From positions 186,001 through 250,000 of the forward strand of contig PZJY01000002.1 in the NCBI GenBank assembly GCA_031472005.1: a stretch of 64,000 nucleotides of DNA. The letters are read 5' to 3'. The notes beneath the pieces are model-generated. The model ran no database searches. It was given only the letters and a program-made list of their open reading frames with translations, and was not told where the DNA came from. This document shows, one piece after another, positions 11,592-21,695 of this stretch. Positions within the stretch are counted from its first letter, which is position 1, and each line of letters starts with the position of its first letter. The stretch is from Tetracladium setigerum. Its lineage: Eukaryota > Ascomycota > Leotiomycetes > Helotiales. The translations under genes were made by a program, and so were the position numbers.

Positions 11592-13102
11592 AGTGGCATG
11601 AGATAAGCTGTGATGGCTGCCGGATTCTTTTTGATCTATGGAATTGAATCGAGGGTTAAAATAAGGTTGGATGATAAGCTGTAACTGTAACTGTAACTGT
11701 AACTGTAGAAATCGCTCGCAGAAAAATGTCTATAAACCAAAGGGTATCTCCAACTCAAATTCCGTAAATGTAACAAACCAAACCAAAACTGGAAGCTTCT
11801 GGCAAGAAAAGCTCGTCTCTTGAACCACACTCTGCATCAAGGGTGTCATAAGCAAAAAACATGCCTCCAACTGCACTGTAAGAGGGGTTGAACCACAGTC
11901 ATCAATAGACCATAATGGCTGAACTGTGACCTGAGAATATAAAATCAATGGTGACGGGTATTAATCGGCACGGAGTCGACGGTGACCCTCCTGGCATAAA
12001 TCAGCTTGGCCCATTTATCCAAGCAGACACTGAACGCGAAACTCACCTGAACTCAACTTGAGACCCACCGTTCGAAGATATGTATCCATGCTTCCTGAGC
12101 CCTGCCATTGCATTTCAAACGCCCCCATAATGTATACCAGGCGAAGAAAGCGTGAGCCAATATATGACCCTGTCCCAAGAACCAATTGCGCCTGTCCCTC
12201 CTTATCTTGTGAATAGACATCCCATTCTCGCTGGAGTGGTTTATCTCCGTAAATCGTTGTCCATCCCGCCACGGCTCCCTTTCAATTGCCCAACTACACC
12301 CGCAGATTATAATCTGCTCCCATTTCCTGCATCATGGATATTCTCCCAAACAAGAGATTCCCGGCCTTCCGGTCGAGTCGAGGTTTGTAAGGTCTGCCAA
12401 AGGTTGTGCTCATTCGAGAGCATATAAGCTGGAGTACTGACTTCGAGTCAAGACGCCATGCTCAGGTCTAGATGCAAATATCTTGGAGATTCCATAAAGA
12501 ACGATGAGTACGAGTGGCTCGAGGGAGGTGAGAGTCCAGCTGAAGTTGACGAGTGTTGTGATAAAGATCATAATGTTCAAGCACAATGTTCCGACATTGT
12601 TCAAAGTCATGTCGTTCGGAGCTGCTGCGAAATGCACGATAATAACGCTGTTGGTATGCTGATTGCTGAGTGGAGGATTTAGTGTAGGAGGGAGAACAAT
12701 TTAAGGATTCAAGGAATAATTTATATGTAAAGGCAGGAGTTCGGCATCCTAAATGTCGGCATTTGGGGAAACAATGATGATGATGATTATGGGATGGCGG
12801 TGTGCTAGCGTGGCAGAACCGTCTTGGCATATTAGACACATCCTCCTTCATTCTCAACACTCCCTAAAGACCTCGAGACCTCGACACGACAACACATTTT
12901 TCCCCGCAAAAAGTCGCAGAATATGTGATTTATATAGCCCATGCTACACCTCACTAATCCAATCAATCTACTTACTAACCAGATCAGATCCCATTCATCT
13001 CCCATCTTACTTTCCTTTCTTCCATTCCCTTCTGTCTTTCGCTTGTCCTTTCCGTTATTTTGAACCTTACCTTTCGTCTCTGCTGAGGATCATGGGAGCA
13101 TC
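11592..13102. other. Spacer with an unresolved minus-strand coding-like stretch
   Basis: Frames on the minus strand at about 12637-12410 (MHFAAAPNDMTL), 12272-12043 (WTTIYGDKPLQREWDVYS) and 11938-11730 (WSIDDCGSTPLTVQLEA) look somewhat protein-like, and a GTGAG donor follows the second. I could not join them into one consistent gene, and stop codons interrupt the 12300 area. A small or decayed gene is possible. A TGTAAC hexamer array lies at 11680-11707. Confidence 0.3.
11680..11707. repeat. Microsatellite (TGTAAC)n
   Basis: Nearly five perfect copies of the hexamer TGTAAC, in the 3' flank of the Cys/His-motif gene. Confidence 0.9.
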
Positions 13103-13106
13103 ATGA
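13092..13106 (+). promoter_or_regulatory. Four-codon uORF overlapping the start codon
   Basis: ATGGGAGCATCATGA reads M-G-A-S-stop, and its stop overlaps the main ATG at 13103 as ATGA. Such an arrangement can lower initiation or allow termination-reinitiation. Whether the mRNA includes it is not known. Confidence 0.4.
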
Positions 13107-15631
13107 TCCACAAGGAAATAGAGTTGGGTGTTCTGCGCTTGACCAATACACAAGACAGACTCCAACTGTCAGTTTCGACCTCTGCAACATTTCGCCTCCC
13201 GGAATGTTACTCCGCAGCAAAGGACCAGCAAATTATTCAAGAACTGGTGAGCGGAGGAGCTTGGGTTACTCGTGGAACGAAATGCCATCTGGATCTTTCG
13301 GTTTTGATAGATGACAAAGTTGCAGAAGGTCCGGAGTCCTTTCAATTCGTCGAAGCAATTGCTTACCGACTACGAAATGCACCTGTAAGTCTTCATTGTA
13401 TGTCTGGAATATATACTGATTCCATAAAGCTATGGAGTCAACTCTCGTTGTCAACTGCAGCTGTCGTCCATAATGCATCTCTACCCGACGAGTTGAATCT
13501 CCGCACATCCTTCTACATCAACTATGGCCCTCAAACCAACGAAGATCAGCTAGCTTCCGGAGCACTTTCTCGAGTGGACATTATACCGCCAGATAGTGTT
13601 TTCCATGCTAAATTCATGGCTTTGCAAGTTGTTTGTACATTTTCTAAACTTGACGTCCCACTGATGGCGAAGCCGAAAGCCCTTCCATCGCCCCCTGCTC
13701 TCAACGAACTCCATCAAGACAAGGCTGCCAAAGTTAGGACGATGACGACGATCTCTTTGCCCACAAATCCTGTGTCTGAGAGTACTCCCCTACAAAATCT
13801 TTCGAAAACAACGAGGAAGAAGAATATCCTGCCCAAAACCCCTCTGTCACAAGAGATCAAGCTGACTAACAGCCACTTGATCACCTTAAAATCCCCTACG
13901 CATCTCCCATTGATTCCTAAGAATGATTCATTAGGATCTTCGCCTGCCAGCGCAGAGATTTTCGGCGTTCCAGTGAAGTCAAAATCGACTAGAAAGCGCA
14001 AAGCCAGAAAGCAGCCAGCTACATCAACGAATCTAGACCCCTTCATCAAGCAAGAGGATATTGAGGACCTGGAACTGAGTATTGCAGAAGTGACAAATAC
14101 CCCAAATAACAAACGCCAGAAGGCATCATTGGATACGCCGACTCCAAAGCTAGCCCCCGCAAAACGGTCCAGAACGGTCATGAAGCAGAACCACGAGTTG
14201 ATCAAGAGATGGGTTGAAGATAATAGGACGAATCCATATCCAACAAAAGTTCAGTTGGAGGGTTTATTGGGAAGTACCGGATACAGTCGAAGTATACAAC
14301 CCTTTTGTGATGGTGAATAACAATTGACCTTTTCCATAGGTTATCTAGCTGCTTTGCTTGGAAAGTTTCGCACTGTTGTACTAGCAACAAACATCAAAAT
14401 CGAACCTGAATTGCCAACCTCGGCCCCCTCTGAGCCACCAGGTGGCCTGCTCAAATTGGCTGTAAATTCGGGCATCGAGGAGGAAATGTTGTTGAATGAG
14501 AACCATGACGCACCCTGGGACATTGAAGACGATGATATGCTGCTCAAGCCATTCAATGATTCACTCCCATGGTTCGATTCGGGGAAATCGCCAATCTCCT
14601 CTCATTTTCCCATAACTTCAGAGAGTGTTCTGTTTGAGCTTGAACCGTCCAAACCAAATAATACTACTTCACAACTCATACCAAGTATCCAGATTCCACC
14701 CGCCTGTCAAATATCCGAAGTTGCACTTCGTTTCATCATTGGAGGGGAACAGCGTCGCTGCCGCGGTATCAAAACCTTTCCTGCAAAGCCTGACATTTCT
14801 TTGTCACTACTAATCCCATCTTTGTTTAATGCAAACTTTCAGAAAATGATGGGCCAAAACTCGCGATACATTCCTATCATCACAGCCGCAATGTGTGGAT
14901 CCTGGATTAAGAACAAGCAGGGGGTTGGTCTGAGGAAGAAATTGTTTCTCATACAATTCTTGGGAAAGGAGTTGGATGCAAAGTTGGAGGAGATGGTGGG
15001 TACGGCAGGTTCAATACGGAAGATGACCATGAAGGATGTTGTTCAGAGAGCGCTTTGGTCCATGATGCAACGAAAGTTGATCAATTCTCACACAACGAGG
15101 AACTTACGGCACACTCGTTCCGACGGTGTCAGAAATTACCCAATCTTCGAAAATGATGGCGACCATTTTGTTGATATGGAGACCGACAGTGATTCACAAG
15201 CCTCTATTCTCACTGCTGTCGAAAATGATGATGAAGCATTCAGCAGTCTTCTAGACAATCAACAATATGCCAGATTCAACGATAACCTGGCTAAAGCCAA
15301 TGCGATAGATGATAGCTCTTCGCTAATTTTGGATGACGAAGACGATGATTTCGAAGATCTCTTTCTTCGCCGAGATCAAGATGACGAGGGTCTGATTTCT
15401 TACCTCGACAACATAGAAGCCGAAAGAGAGAGACGAGGGATTGAAAGCGAAACGGACAAGATGCTCCTTGATTGCTCGCCAGAAAGAGATTATTTCTACG
15501 ATTCTATGTTGCTTGATCATAAAGAATCAGCAACTGCGTTTGATAACGGGAGAAAGCCTGTTGTCGATACCTTCCAAAGCTTTTCAACGACGGGAATGGT
15601 TCATGCAATCGGAGGGATGGGATGGAGGTGA
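13103..15631 (+). CDS. Large acidic protein with partial TALE-homeodomain-like motif
   Basis: Not recognised as a named protein. Removing two introns (13385-13429, 45 nt, GTAAGT donor with TACTGAT branch site; 14292-14339, 48 nt, GTATAC to CATAG) leaves one frame of 811 codons. The first intron is a multiple of three without stops, so retention would not break the frame. Residues 1-160 form a compact conserved-looking domain (LGVLRLTNTQDRLQLSVS to FHAKFMALQVVC). A basic disordered linker follows (KSTRKRKARKQ). Just before intron 2 lies KRWVEDNRTNPYPTK, very like helices I-II of KN/TALE homeodomains, but the WF-N-R recognition helix is absent. The second half contains an ordered block (SEVALRFIIGGEQRRCRG to DVVQRALWSMMQRKL) and an acidic tail. 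A nuclear role is a guess. A four-codon upstream ORF overlaps the start codon. Confidence 0.75.
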
Positions 15632-16263
15632 TGCATAGGCTATGGAGCGAGAAGATGATATGAATGAAGAATGACTGAATGAGCGATTTGCTGAAATTTT
15701 CCCAGATTGGGATGGAGGAGTGGCTAGATTCTGTCCATAAACCACAAGCCATTATAGCATTGTCACGCATATCATTGCTATTATCGAGCGCAACACATTT
15801 AGCAATTGGGTCGGATATTTGCGTTTTTAAGTTGACCATTCTGTGTGAGTTGGTGTCATGTTTCTTGAAATTGATCAGCTACCAAGGTAACCGAAACATA
15901 CCTATCTACCTAACTTCTTTTTGCCCTTCTTCTGCCTGGACCCGGCCCTCTGGCATCCAACAGGTAAAACTTACGCTCCTTTTTCCCTTTAATTCTAATC
16001 GTAATTGCACATAGATGTGTCACAAAGTCATCTGTAAGAGAAGGCTAGCAGCCTAGCACGCGAGTGAAACAGAGTTTAGTTTTCATTACTTGTTTTTATT
16101 CACAAATTTGTTGTTTTTGCACCTTTTCATTGACTTTGGCTTTGAGTAGGATGGATGATTGGTGTGCAAAAGGTTGTATGAAAAACTACCTATGAACCAA
16201 CAGCGTCTTTATTCTCCAATGTCGAGGACTTGACCGCAGTGCCGCGCACACGAGTTCCAGCAC
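15632..16263. other. Intergenic between convergent genes
   Basis: Downstream regions of the flanking plus and minus genes. I see no gene or repeat. Confidence 0.5.
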
Positions 16264-17607
16264 TTAAAAATAAGTGTAATTATCGATACACACTGGGTGC
16301 GATGGTGACAACGTGGCCACAGAGATGTGTGGCCAACCCATCTCATCAAAGTCTAGTGTGACGTTCTGCGAGTATTGGATTTGGGTGGCATCGAACTTCA
16401 CAATCGTGTTTGGGGGTATGTTCGCATTCAGCACCAATGTGAAGGAAGGAGACACCACTATCTTGCCAGCTTCTCTCTCCTCTTTCCGTGATTCGGACTC
16501 CACGATTACTCTCTCTCTCTTGTCCCCAGAGTAATCACCCTCCGGCAGCAGCACATCGTATTCAACGGTTGAAACCCAATAATGACATCCGACATTCACA
16601 CCATGGGCGTTGGCACCTGGATTTTGGCGACCATCACGAATTCCGGACCCTTGAAGGAAAGCGATGTTTGCCGTGCCACCGCCGGGTATCTTGGAAACCT
16701 TAGGGTCGGAATGGACGGTGAAGAAAATGTGTTCCTTGATTCTTTTCTTTGTGCTGTTTTCATTGAGTTCATTCAGCATTCGATTTGGGTCCAGCATGAG
16801 AGGTGCATTGAGGATGTCTCCATCCTTGATCTCTTGGGGAATGCGCAGATTGTATCTCTTCTGGAAAACCATCTGAGGAAAGAAATCTTGGAATGTCACA
16901 AGATCTTCTGGACTCCCCATGGGGAATGGTAAGATTGAGACTGGTTTGATATCTGGTTTGCCGGGTATAGGCTTCGTCAAGTCTGGTTCGAAGCCTTGGC
17001 AGTTGATGGCGGTCCCGTGTGGTATAGATGCGAGGCGTGAGATGGTTCCTTGTTTTACCTCAGGCCTTATATCAGTCGGTGGGGTTCTCAGAAACATGCC
17101 TGACTCGAAGTGAATTGGAATTCCACCGTCCTCCCGGTCAGCCTGTCCTGTGCTGGGATTGAGCATGTCCTTGATCGTCTGGATGTATGGAACGGCCTTC
17201 AAAATGACATCTTTTTGATTGCCCAAGCCGCGATTGTATACATCGCCAATGTCTTCCAAGAACTGAGTGACTTCTTCGGTCACGTTGTACTCGAGAACGT
17301 TGTTTCTTCTGTTGTTACCGAAAGATGGGCGGAAGATCATGTTCAATCCAGCACCGTGGAACTCCCCCTTGAACCTCTCAAGGATATTAAGATCTCCTGG
17401 AACCGGTTCAGGGGCGTCCTCGACACCTCCACTCCTGAATGATGTGGTTACAGTGGCATTGCTCAATTTATTCACATCGACGCTGACGTTGGGCTTTGGT
17501 GAGGTGAGGCCGTCAACTTGCGTTATCTTGAACGAGGTTGGGATATTGAAGGCATTGACGGAACCGACAGCGCCATGCAGCTGGGAGGGATTGGTGTTCC
17601 CGTTCAT
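16264..17607 (-). CDS. Lipocalin/nitrobindin-like (heme-binding peroxidase-like) fungal protein
   Basis: A single exon of 447 codons. The family call rests on a pattern I recognise from nitrobindin/THAP4-like and heme-binding-peroxidase-like entries: LERFKGEFHGAGLNMIFRPS, then VYNRGLGNQKDVILKAVPYIQ, then GGIPIHFESGMFL, and RLASIPHGTAINCQGFE. In related proteins these make a lipocalin-like barrel. The second half (DGDILNAPLMLDPN to NVGCHYWVSTVEYDVLLP and the tail VTLDFDEMGWPHISVATLSP) looks like another all-beta part. No signal peptide is seen (start MNGNTNPSQLHGAVGSVN). Ligand and function are unknown; heme binding should not be assumed without the histidine being mapped. The frame is intact. 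Confidence 0.7.
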   Translation of the reverse strand: MNGNTNPSQLHGAVGSVNAFNIPTSFKITQVDGLTSPKPNVSVDVNKLSNATVTTSFRSGGVEDAPEPVPGDLNILERFKGEFHGAGLNMIFRPSFGNNRRNNVLEYNVTEEVTQFLEDIGDVYNRGLGNQKDVILKAVPYIQTIKDMLNPSTGQADREDGGIPIHFESGMFLRTPPTDIRPEVKQGTISRLASIPHGTAINCQGFEPDLTKPIPGKPDIKPVSILPFPMGSPEDLVTFQDFFPQMVFQKRYNLRIPQEIKDGDILNAPLMLDPNRMLNELNENSTKKRIKEHIFFTVHSDPKVSKIPGGGTANIAFLQGSGIRDGRQNPGANAHGVNVGCHYWVSTVEYDVLLPEGDYSGDKRERVIVESESRKEEREAGKIVVSPSFTLVLNANIPPNTIVKFDATQIQYSQNVTLDFDEMGWPHISVATLSPSHPVCIDNYTYF

Positions 17608-18318
17608 TTTGACTGCTATGACGGCAAAGAGGTTGATTCAAAAACTGAAGAAGAAGAATTGGTAGTGTGGGCAATCGTGAGAGGGAGTAAACAACCAGAG
17701 TCATCTGAGATGGTCAATCCCAGTATCAGTATATATACGCTGAATTTCACACCTCATCTGCCAGAACTGGTTTCAAGTGCCGGCTTAGGTACCGACTCAA
17801 CCATCGGAACAAGAATTCTCGGACCGATGCATGTTTGTACATGATAGCTGAAATGCCATGCAGACGCATCAGTCTCGATACATGTGCATTAGCCAAGAAG
17901 GAGCGGGGTCATCTTTATCATCTTCATCACGGTTAGTTATTCTAGTCAAATTTGTTATTTCGATTACAATTGTCCAGTTAGCTATTGGAGGGAGGGTTTG
18001 GTGGCATCAAGTCGACGGCCTGGTTGGCTTACAGTACCGCTGAATGCCAACTTTTCAACCCACAATCTTCAGTTCTTAACAAATTACAAAGCAGTAAGGT
18101 TTACACAATTCGTTTTCTGACAAGTCAATCAAGAAAGCGGTGTAAAAGGCAAATATCACTCACTCATCTTCATAAACGTGGTACCACTAACTGGTTGACC
18201 TTGGTCTGAAAAGCTACAACGTTTTACCCATGATCTGTTTGTATCATAAAGACCAATTGCTGTCAACTGCTTTGCAGGCGGGGTAAAGCCAGACCAAAAA
18301 TCAATAGAAAATACTCGT

Positions 18319-18725
18319 AAAAGCTCGGAATTGAAGTCCGTACACCGACATCAATTGTTCCATTTGTTGTTATGTAACAATATATCACGAGCTTGGGTGT
18401 AACAGAATATTACGAGCTTTTGTGTAACATGGGCTTGGAATTGGCATCTGTGCACCACTCGTTATTGTCCCACTCGTTATTTTAAGACACCACATTACGA
18501 GGTTCCCAAGTCACAAAAGCTTAAAAATAACGTCTATACACCGGTATCAAAGTCCTACTTGTTGGCGTAATGGCAAATTACGACCTTAGATGTGACATAA
18601 GCTCGGAATTCATATCTACTCATACTAACAGTACGATCTTCTTATTATGTGAACAGCATATTAAAACCTAAATGTAACATAAGTATGGAATTAGCATTCA
18701 CACAATAAGGGTGATTATATGCCAA
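18319..18725. repeat. Degenerate ~83-bp tandem direct repeat, about 4.5 copies
   Basis: Units start near 18319, 18430, 18517, 18599 and 18682, each opening with AAGCTCGGAATT or a close variant and ending with TTACGA-x-CTT..TGTAACAT. Units 3 and 4 are both 82-83 bp, unit 2 is 87, and unit 1 is longer through an internal duplication of its tail. The copies are well diverged and AT-rich. Confidence 0.7.
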
Positions 18726-19122
18726 ATCCACTGCTATTCAGACCACCCCACGAGACAGGTAGAAGCTACTGTAAGTAACCGGACCGAAACGCTTTTAACA
18801 GTAATCAAAATGGTCCCATTGGCTTATGCTCGTCACATATCATATCTTGTTCACATGCTTTGATGTTAGTAAATTCATGATTGTGGGCTAAAATCCAAAA
18901 TGTCTACGTGCATTGCATCGTCTCTGCATTCATTGTAGAAACTAAAACCCTACGCATACAATATATGGAAGATGCTAGCCTTGATACAGGCGCCACCTAC
19001 TGTACGCACACCGCTAAATTCAAAGATATCATTTTCAGGCCTCTGTTGTAAATGTGGCGTTTTATAAATGAGCTAAAGCGCCTATGGAGGCTTGCTCGCT
19101 AAAAGAAAAGTGGATAGGATCG

Positions 19123-19145
19123 GCTGCAGATACTATATCTGCAGC
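19123..19145. promoter_or_regulatory. Perfect 10-bp inverted repeat in oxidase upstream region
   Basis: GCTGCAGATA (19123-19132), a CTA spacer, then the exact complement (19136-19145), about 400 bp upstream of the oxidase start codon. A second dyad with 8-bp arms (AGAGCCCG/CGGGCTCT) lies at 19315-19336. They are candidate binding sites for a dimeric regulator. Confidence 0.45.
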
Positions 19146-19539
19146 GCTACTACATGCGTCCCCCTCACAACAACAACTATCATAGGATGCCTCATCTTCT
19201 ACTGCAGAAACCTAATATTCGGCCACTCGATCCGAGCCGATCTCCACACTCCTCGATCCGACCCGTTTCTCCACAACTGCCGAAGGAGGCGTTCAGAGCT
19301 GAGAGAGAGAGGGAAGAGCCCGGAGCCCCGGGCTCTACACGCGGAACTCGTGAGAATGTAAGATCGTACATAAATTTTCATTTATACCACAAACCATCTC
19401 CTCGTCTCTACGCCGCCGCGAATTTTTACAAGCTCTTTGAATCAAGTTGCTGATCATTTTTTTACTTTCACTGCTTGGGTCTTATTCAATCAATACAATC
19501 TTCCCACACTAACCTTCCCCGTACTGGAAGCAAGCAAAC

Positions 19540-21695
19540 ATGGGTGATTCGGGTCAACGAACAGCCCGTGGAGAATGGGCCAAAAAATTCAACCTTGGAA
19601 ATGTCGCCATTCACCTTCACCTCCTACCAACTGGTAAGGTACTCTATTGGGGTCGACGCTCTGAACCTGTGAATAACATGAACTATGTGTCACTCAATGA
19701 GCATAAAACCCATGTCTACATCTTGGATCCCAACACCACAGAGAGCAAGCGTACCGCCAAAGACCCAATCAACCAGGACGAGCTTACAGTGAATCTCTTC
19801 TGTGCCGGGCACACCTTCCAGCCAGATGGTACCTTGCTTGTCGTTGGTGGACATGTCCTGGATGGCTTCGGTGAGGACCAAACTTGTATTTACGATCCCT
19901 ACGAAGATAAATGGACGGCAAAGCCTTCAATGTATGCAGGCCGCTGGTATCCCACTGCTATCACTCTATCCGATGGTAGAGGACTTGTCGTCTCGGGCAG
20001 CTCCCAGGATGTCACAAACCCTGTCATCAACTTGGTCCCTCAGATTTGGGATGCGCCTACAGACTCATGGGGTGTTATACAAACGCCTGCCGTGGATATC
20101 TTCGCCCTTTACCCGCGACTTTACCACACTCCAGACGGAAGAGTATTCATGGCTGGCCCATTGGCAAGATCTCGTTTCCTGGATTTGAATGCAAATGATG
20201 GCCATGGTGCTTGGTCACACGACAAGGATTCACCAGTTCGCAATGCAGGTCAGCGCGAGTACGCCGCGTCGGCCATGTATGATAGTGGCAAGATCATCTA
20301 TGTTGGTGGTGGAGGCGGTGATGATGTCAATGCCACCAAAGCTGCAGAGATCATTGATCTGAACGACCCAACACCATACTGGACATCGACGACAGACATT
20401 GGCCACGGACGCCGGCATTCTTTCGCTACCACGTTGCCCGATGGTACTGTGCTTGTGACTGGAGGAACCCAAGGCAAAGGTTTCAATGACTTGAGTCGAG
20501 GAGGGCCCGTCCATGAGCCTGAGCTCTGGGATCCTGCCACTGAACAATGGTCTCTGATGGCCCAGAAGATGATGGTCGCGGCTATCACCACACCGCACTA
20601 CTGCTACCCGATGGCAGAGTTCTTTCAGCTGGTAGTGGAGAATACGCTCCGGACAATGGAAAGGTACCCAACGAGCCTGAACACACTGTGATTACCGCCC
20701 AGATTTTCAGCCCACCTTACCTGTTCAAAGGCGAACGACCGACCATCATCAATGCGCCAAAAGATATCAACTATCGCCAGAAATTCAAAGTCACAATCGG
20801 TAAACCCGATTCGATTGGCAAAATCAGCTGGACACGGATTGGGTCTGTCACTCACTCACACAACATGAACCAATCCTTCCAATTCTTGAAATTCACAACC
20901 AGTGGGACAGAAGTCACCATCGATGCACCAGAGAATCATTTCTTGGCTCCACCTGGCCATTACTTGCTTTTCCTCCTGAGCAAGGAAGGTGTGCCATCAG
21001 TAGCGCCAATTATTCGACTCAATCTGGACTCCATCATCCCTCTACTACCACAACAGCCCCCCATGGAAATGTTGCAACGCTTAGATTTGAATGCAAACGT
21101 CGGCGTATCTCTCGAGATGCGCAACGAGCAGGTCGTCTCAGAACAGGAAGGACCACCAGTCATCGTCGGTCTCACACCTACCTGTCCCTACGGCCTCGGT
21201 CCGTGCTGGGGAGGAGCTTACGAAGCACTGAACAACATCAAAGACATCGCAACTGTTCTCCCAAGACCAAATCAAGAGATCTCAGTTGCTTTCGTCTACC
21301 TCCACAAAGATATTCTACCCGATATCAACGTTTGGCGAAAAGAGCTCCGTGAGATCGACAGTGGCACGTACACTCTCCGCGGCATTGAGATGACTCTCAC
21401 GGGTGTTGTTACCCACAATGGTCGACAACTGACACTGGCTGGTACATCGACTCGACCAGATGTCACTCTCAACCAGTTCCGTGCAGATAGCAAGCTGGAG
21501 TGGGATAATGTGGCCAAGGTACCCAAGCCAGTTACACAGGAAGAAGCCAGTGCATTCAACCAATTGCACAATGCAGTGGTCTCTAATTCCAATCCAAAGG
21601 GATTGAAGGTGCAAGTGAGTGGACGGCTGCAAATGGATGAGAACAAGAACTATTCTTTGGATGTGAAAGGCTTCGAGGTACCATCCACTGACTAG
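19540..21695 (+). CDS. Copper-radical oxidase (galactose/glyoxal oxidase-like) with extra C-terminal domain (frame broken once)
   Basis: These enzymes oxidise alcohols or aldehydes with O2 using a Cu/Cys-Tyr radical. Kelch-type repeats run through the first half (FQPDGTLLVVGGHVLDG, SDGRGLVVSGSSQ, LPDGTVLVTGG). Candidate copper-site residues are Cys in NLFCAGHTF, Tyr in GRWYPTA, the Tyr-His pair in GRGYHHTALLLPDGRV, and His in THSHNMNQSFQFL; the DUF1929-like beta domain follows. Two things differ from secreted relatives: there is no signal peptide (MGDSGQRTARGEWAKKF), and about 200 residues follow the oxidase core with a CPYGLGPCWGGAYEAL motif and a second all-beta part ending at 21695. After SLMA the frame shifts at CCC 20561-20563; one more C joins SLMA to PEDDGRGYHH. 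No intron is possible there. The substrate is unknown. Confidence 0.85.

Larger units (their letters stand above)
17608..19539. other. Large intergenic region with degenerate tandem repeat and dyads
   Basis: Carries the 18319-18725 tandem repeat and two inverted repeats nearer the oxidase start (19123-19145 and 19315-19336). No coding region is supported. Confidence 0.5.

Noticed and set aside
12468..12860. 130-codon minus-strand frame
   Set aside because: His/Ser/Pro-rich, overlaps other weak frames, no domain or splice support.
18319..18725. CRISPR-like array
   Set aside because: The repeats are contiguous, degenerate and 83 bp long, with no spacers and no cas genes, and the genome is eukaryotic.
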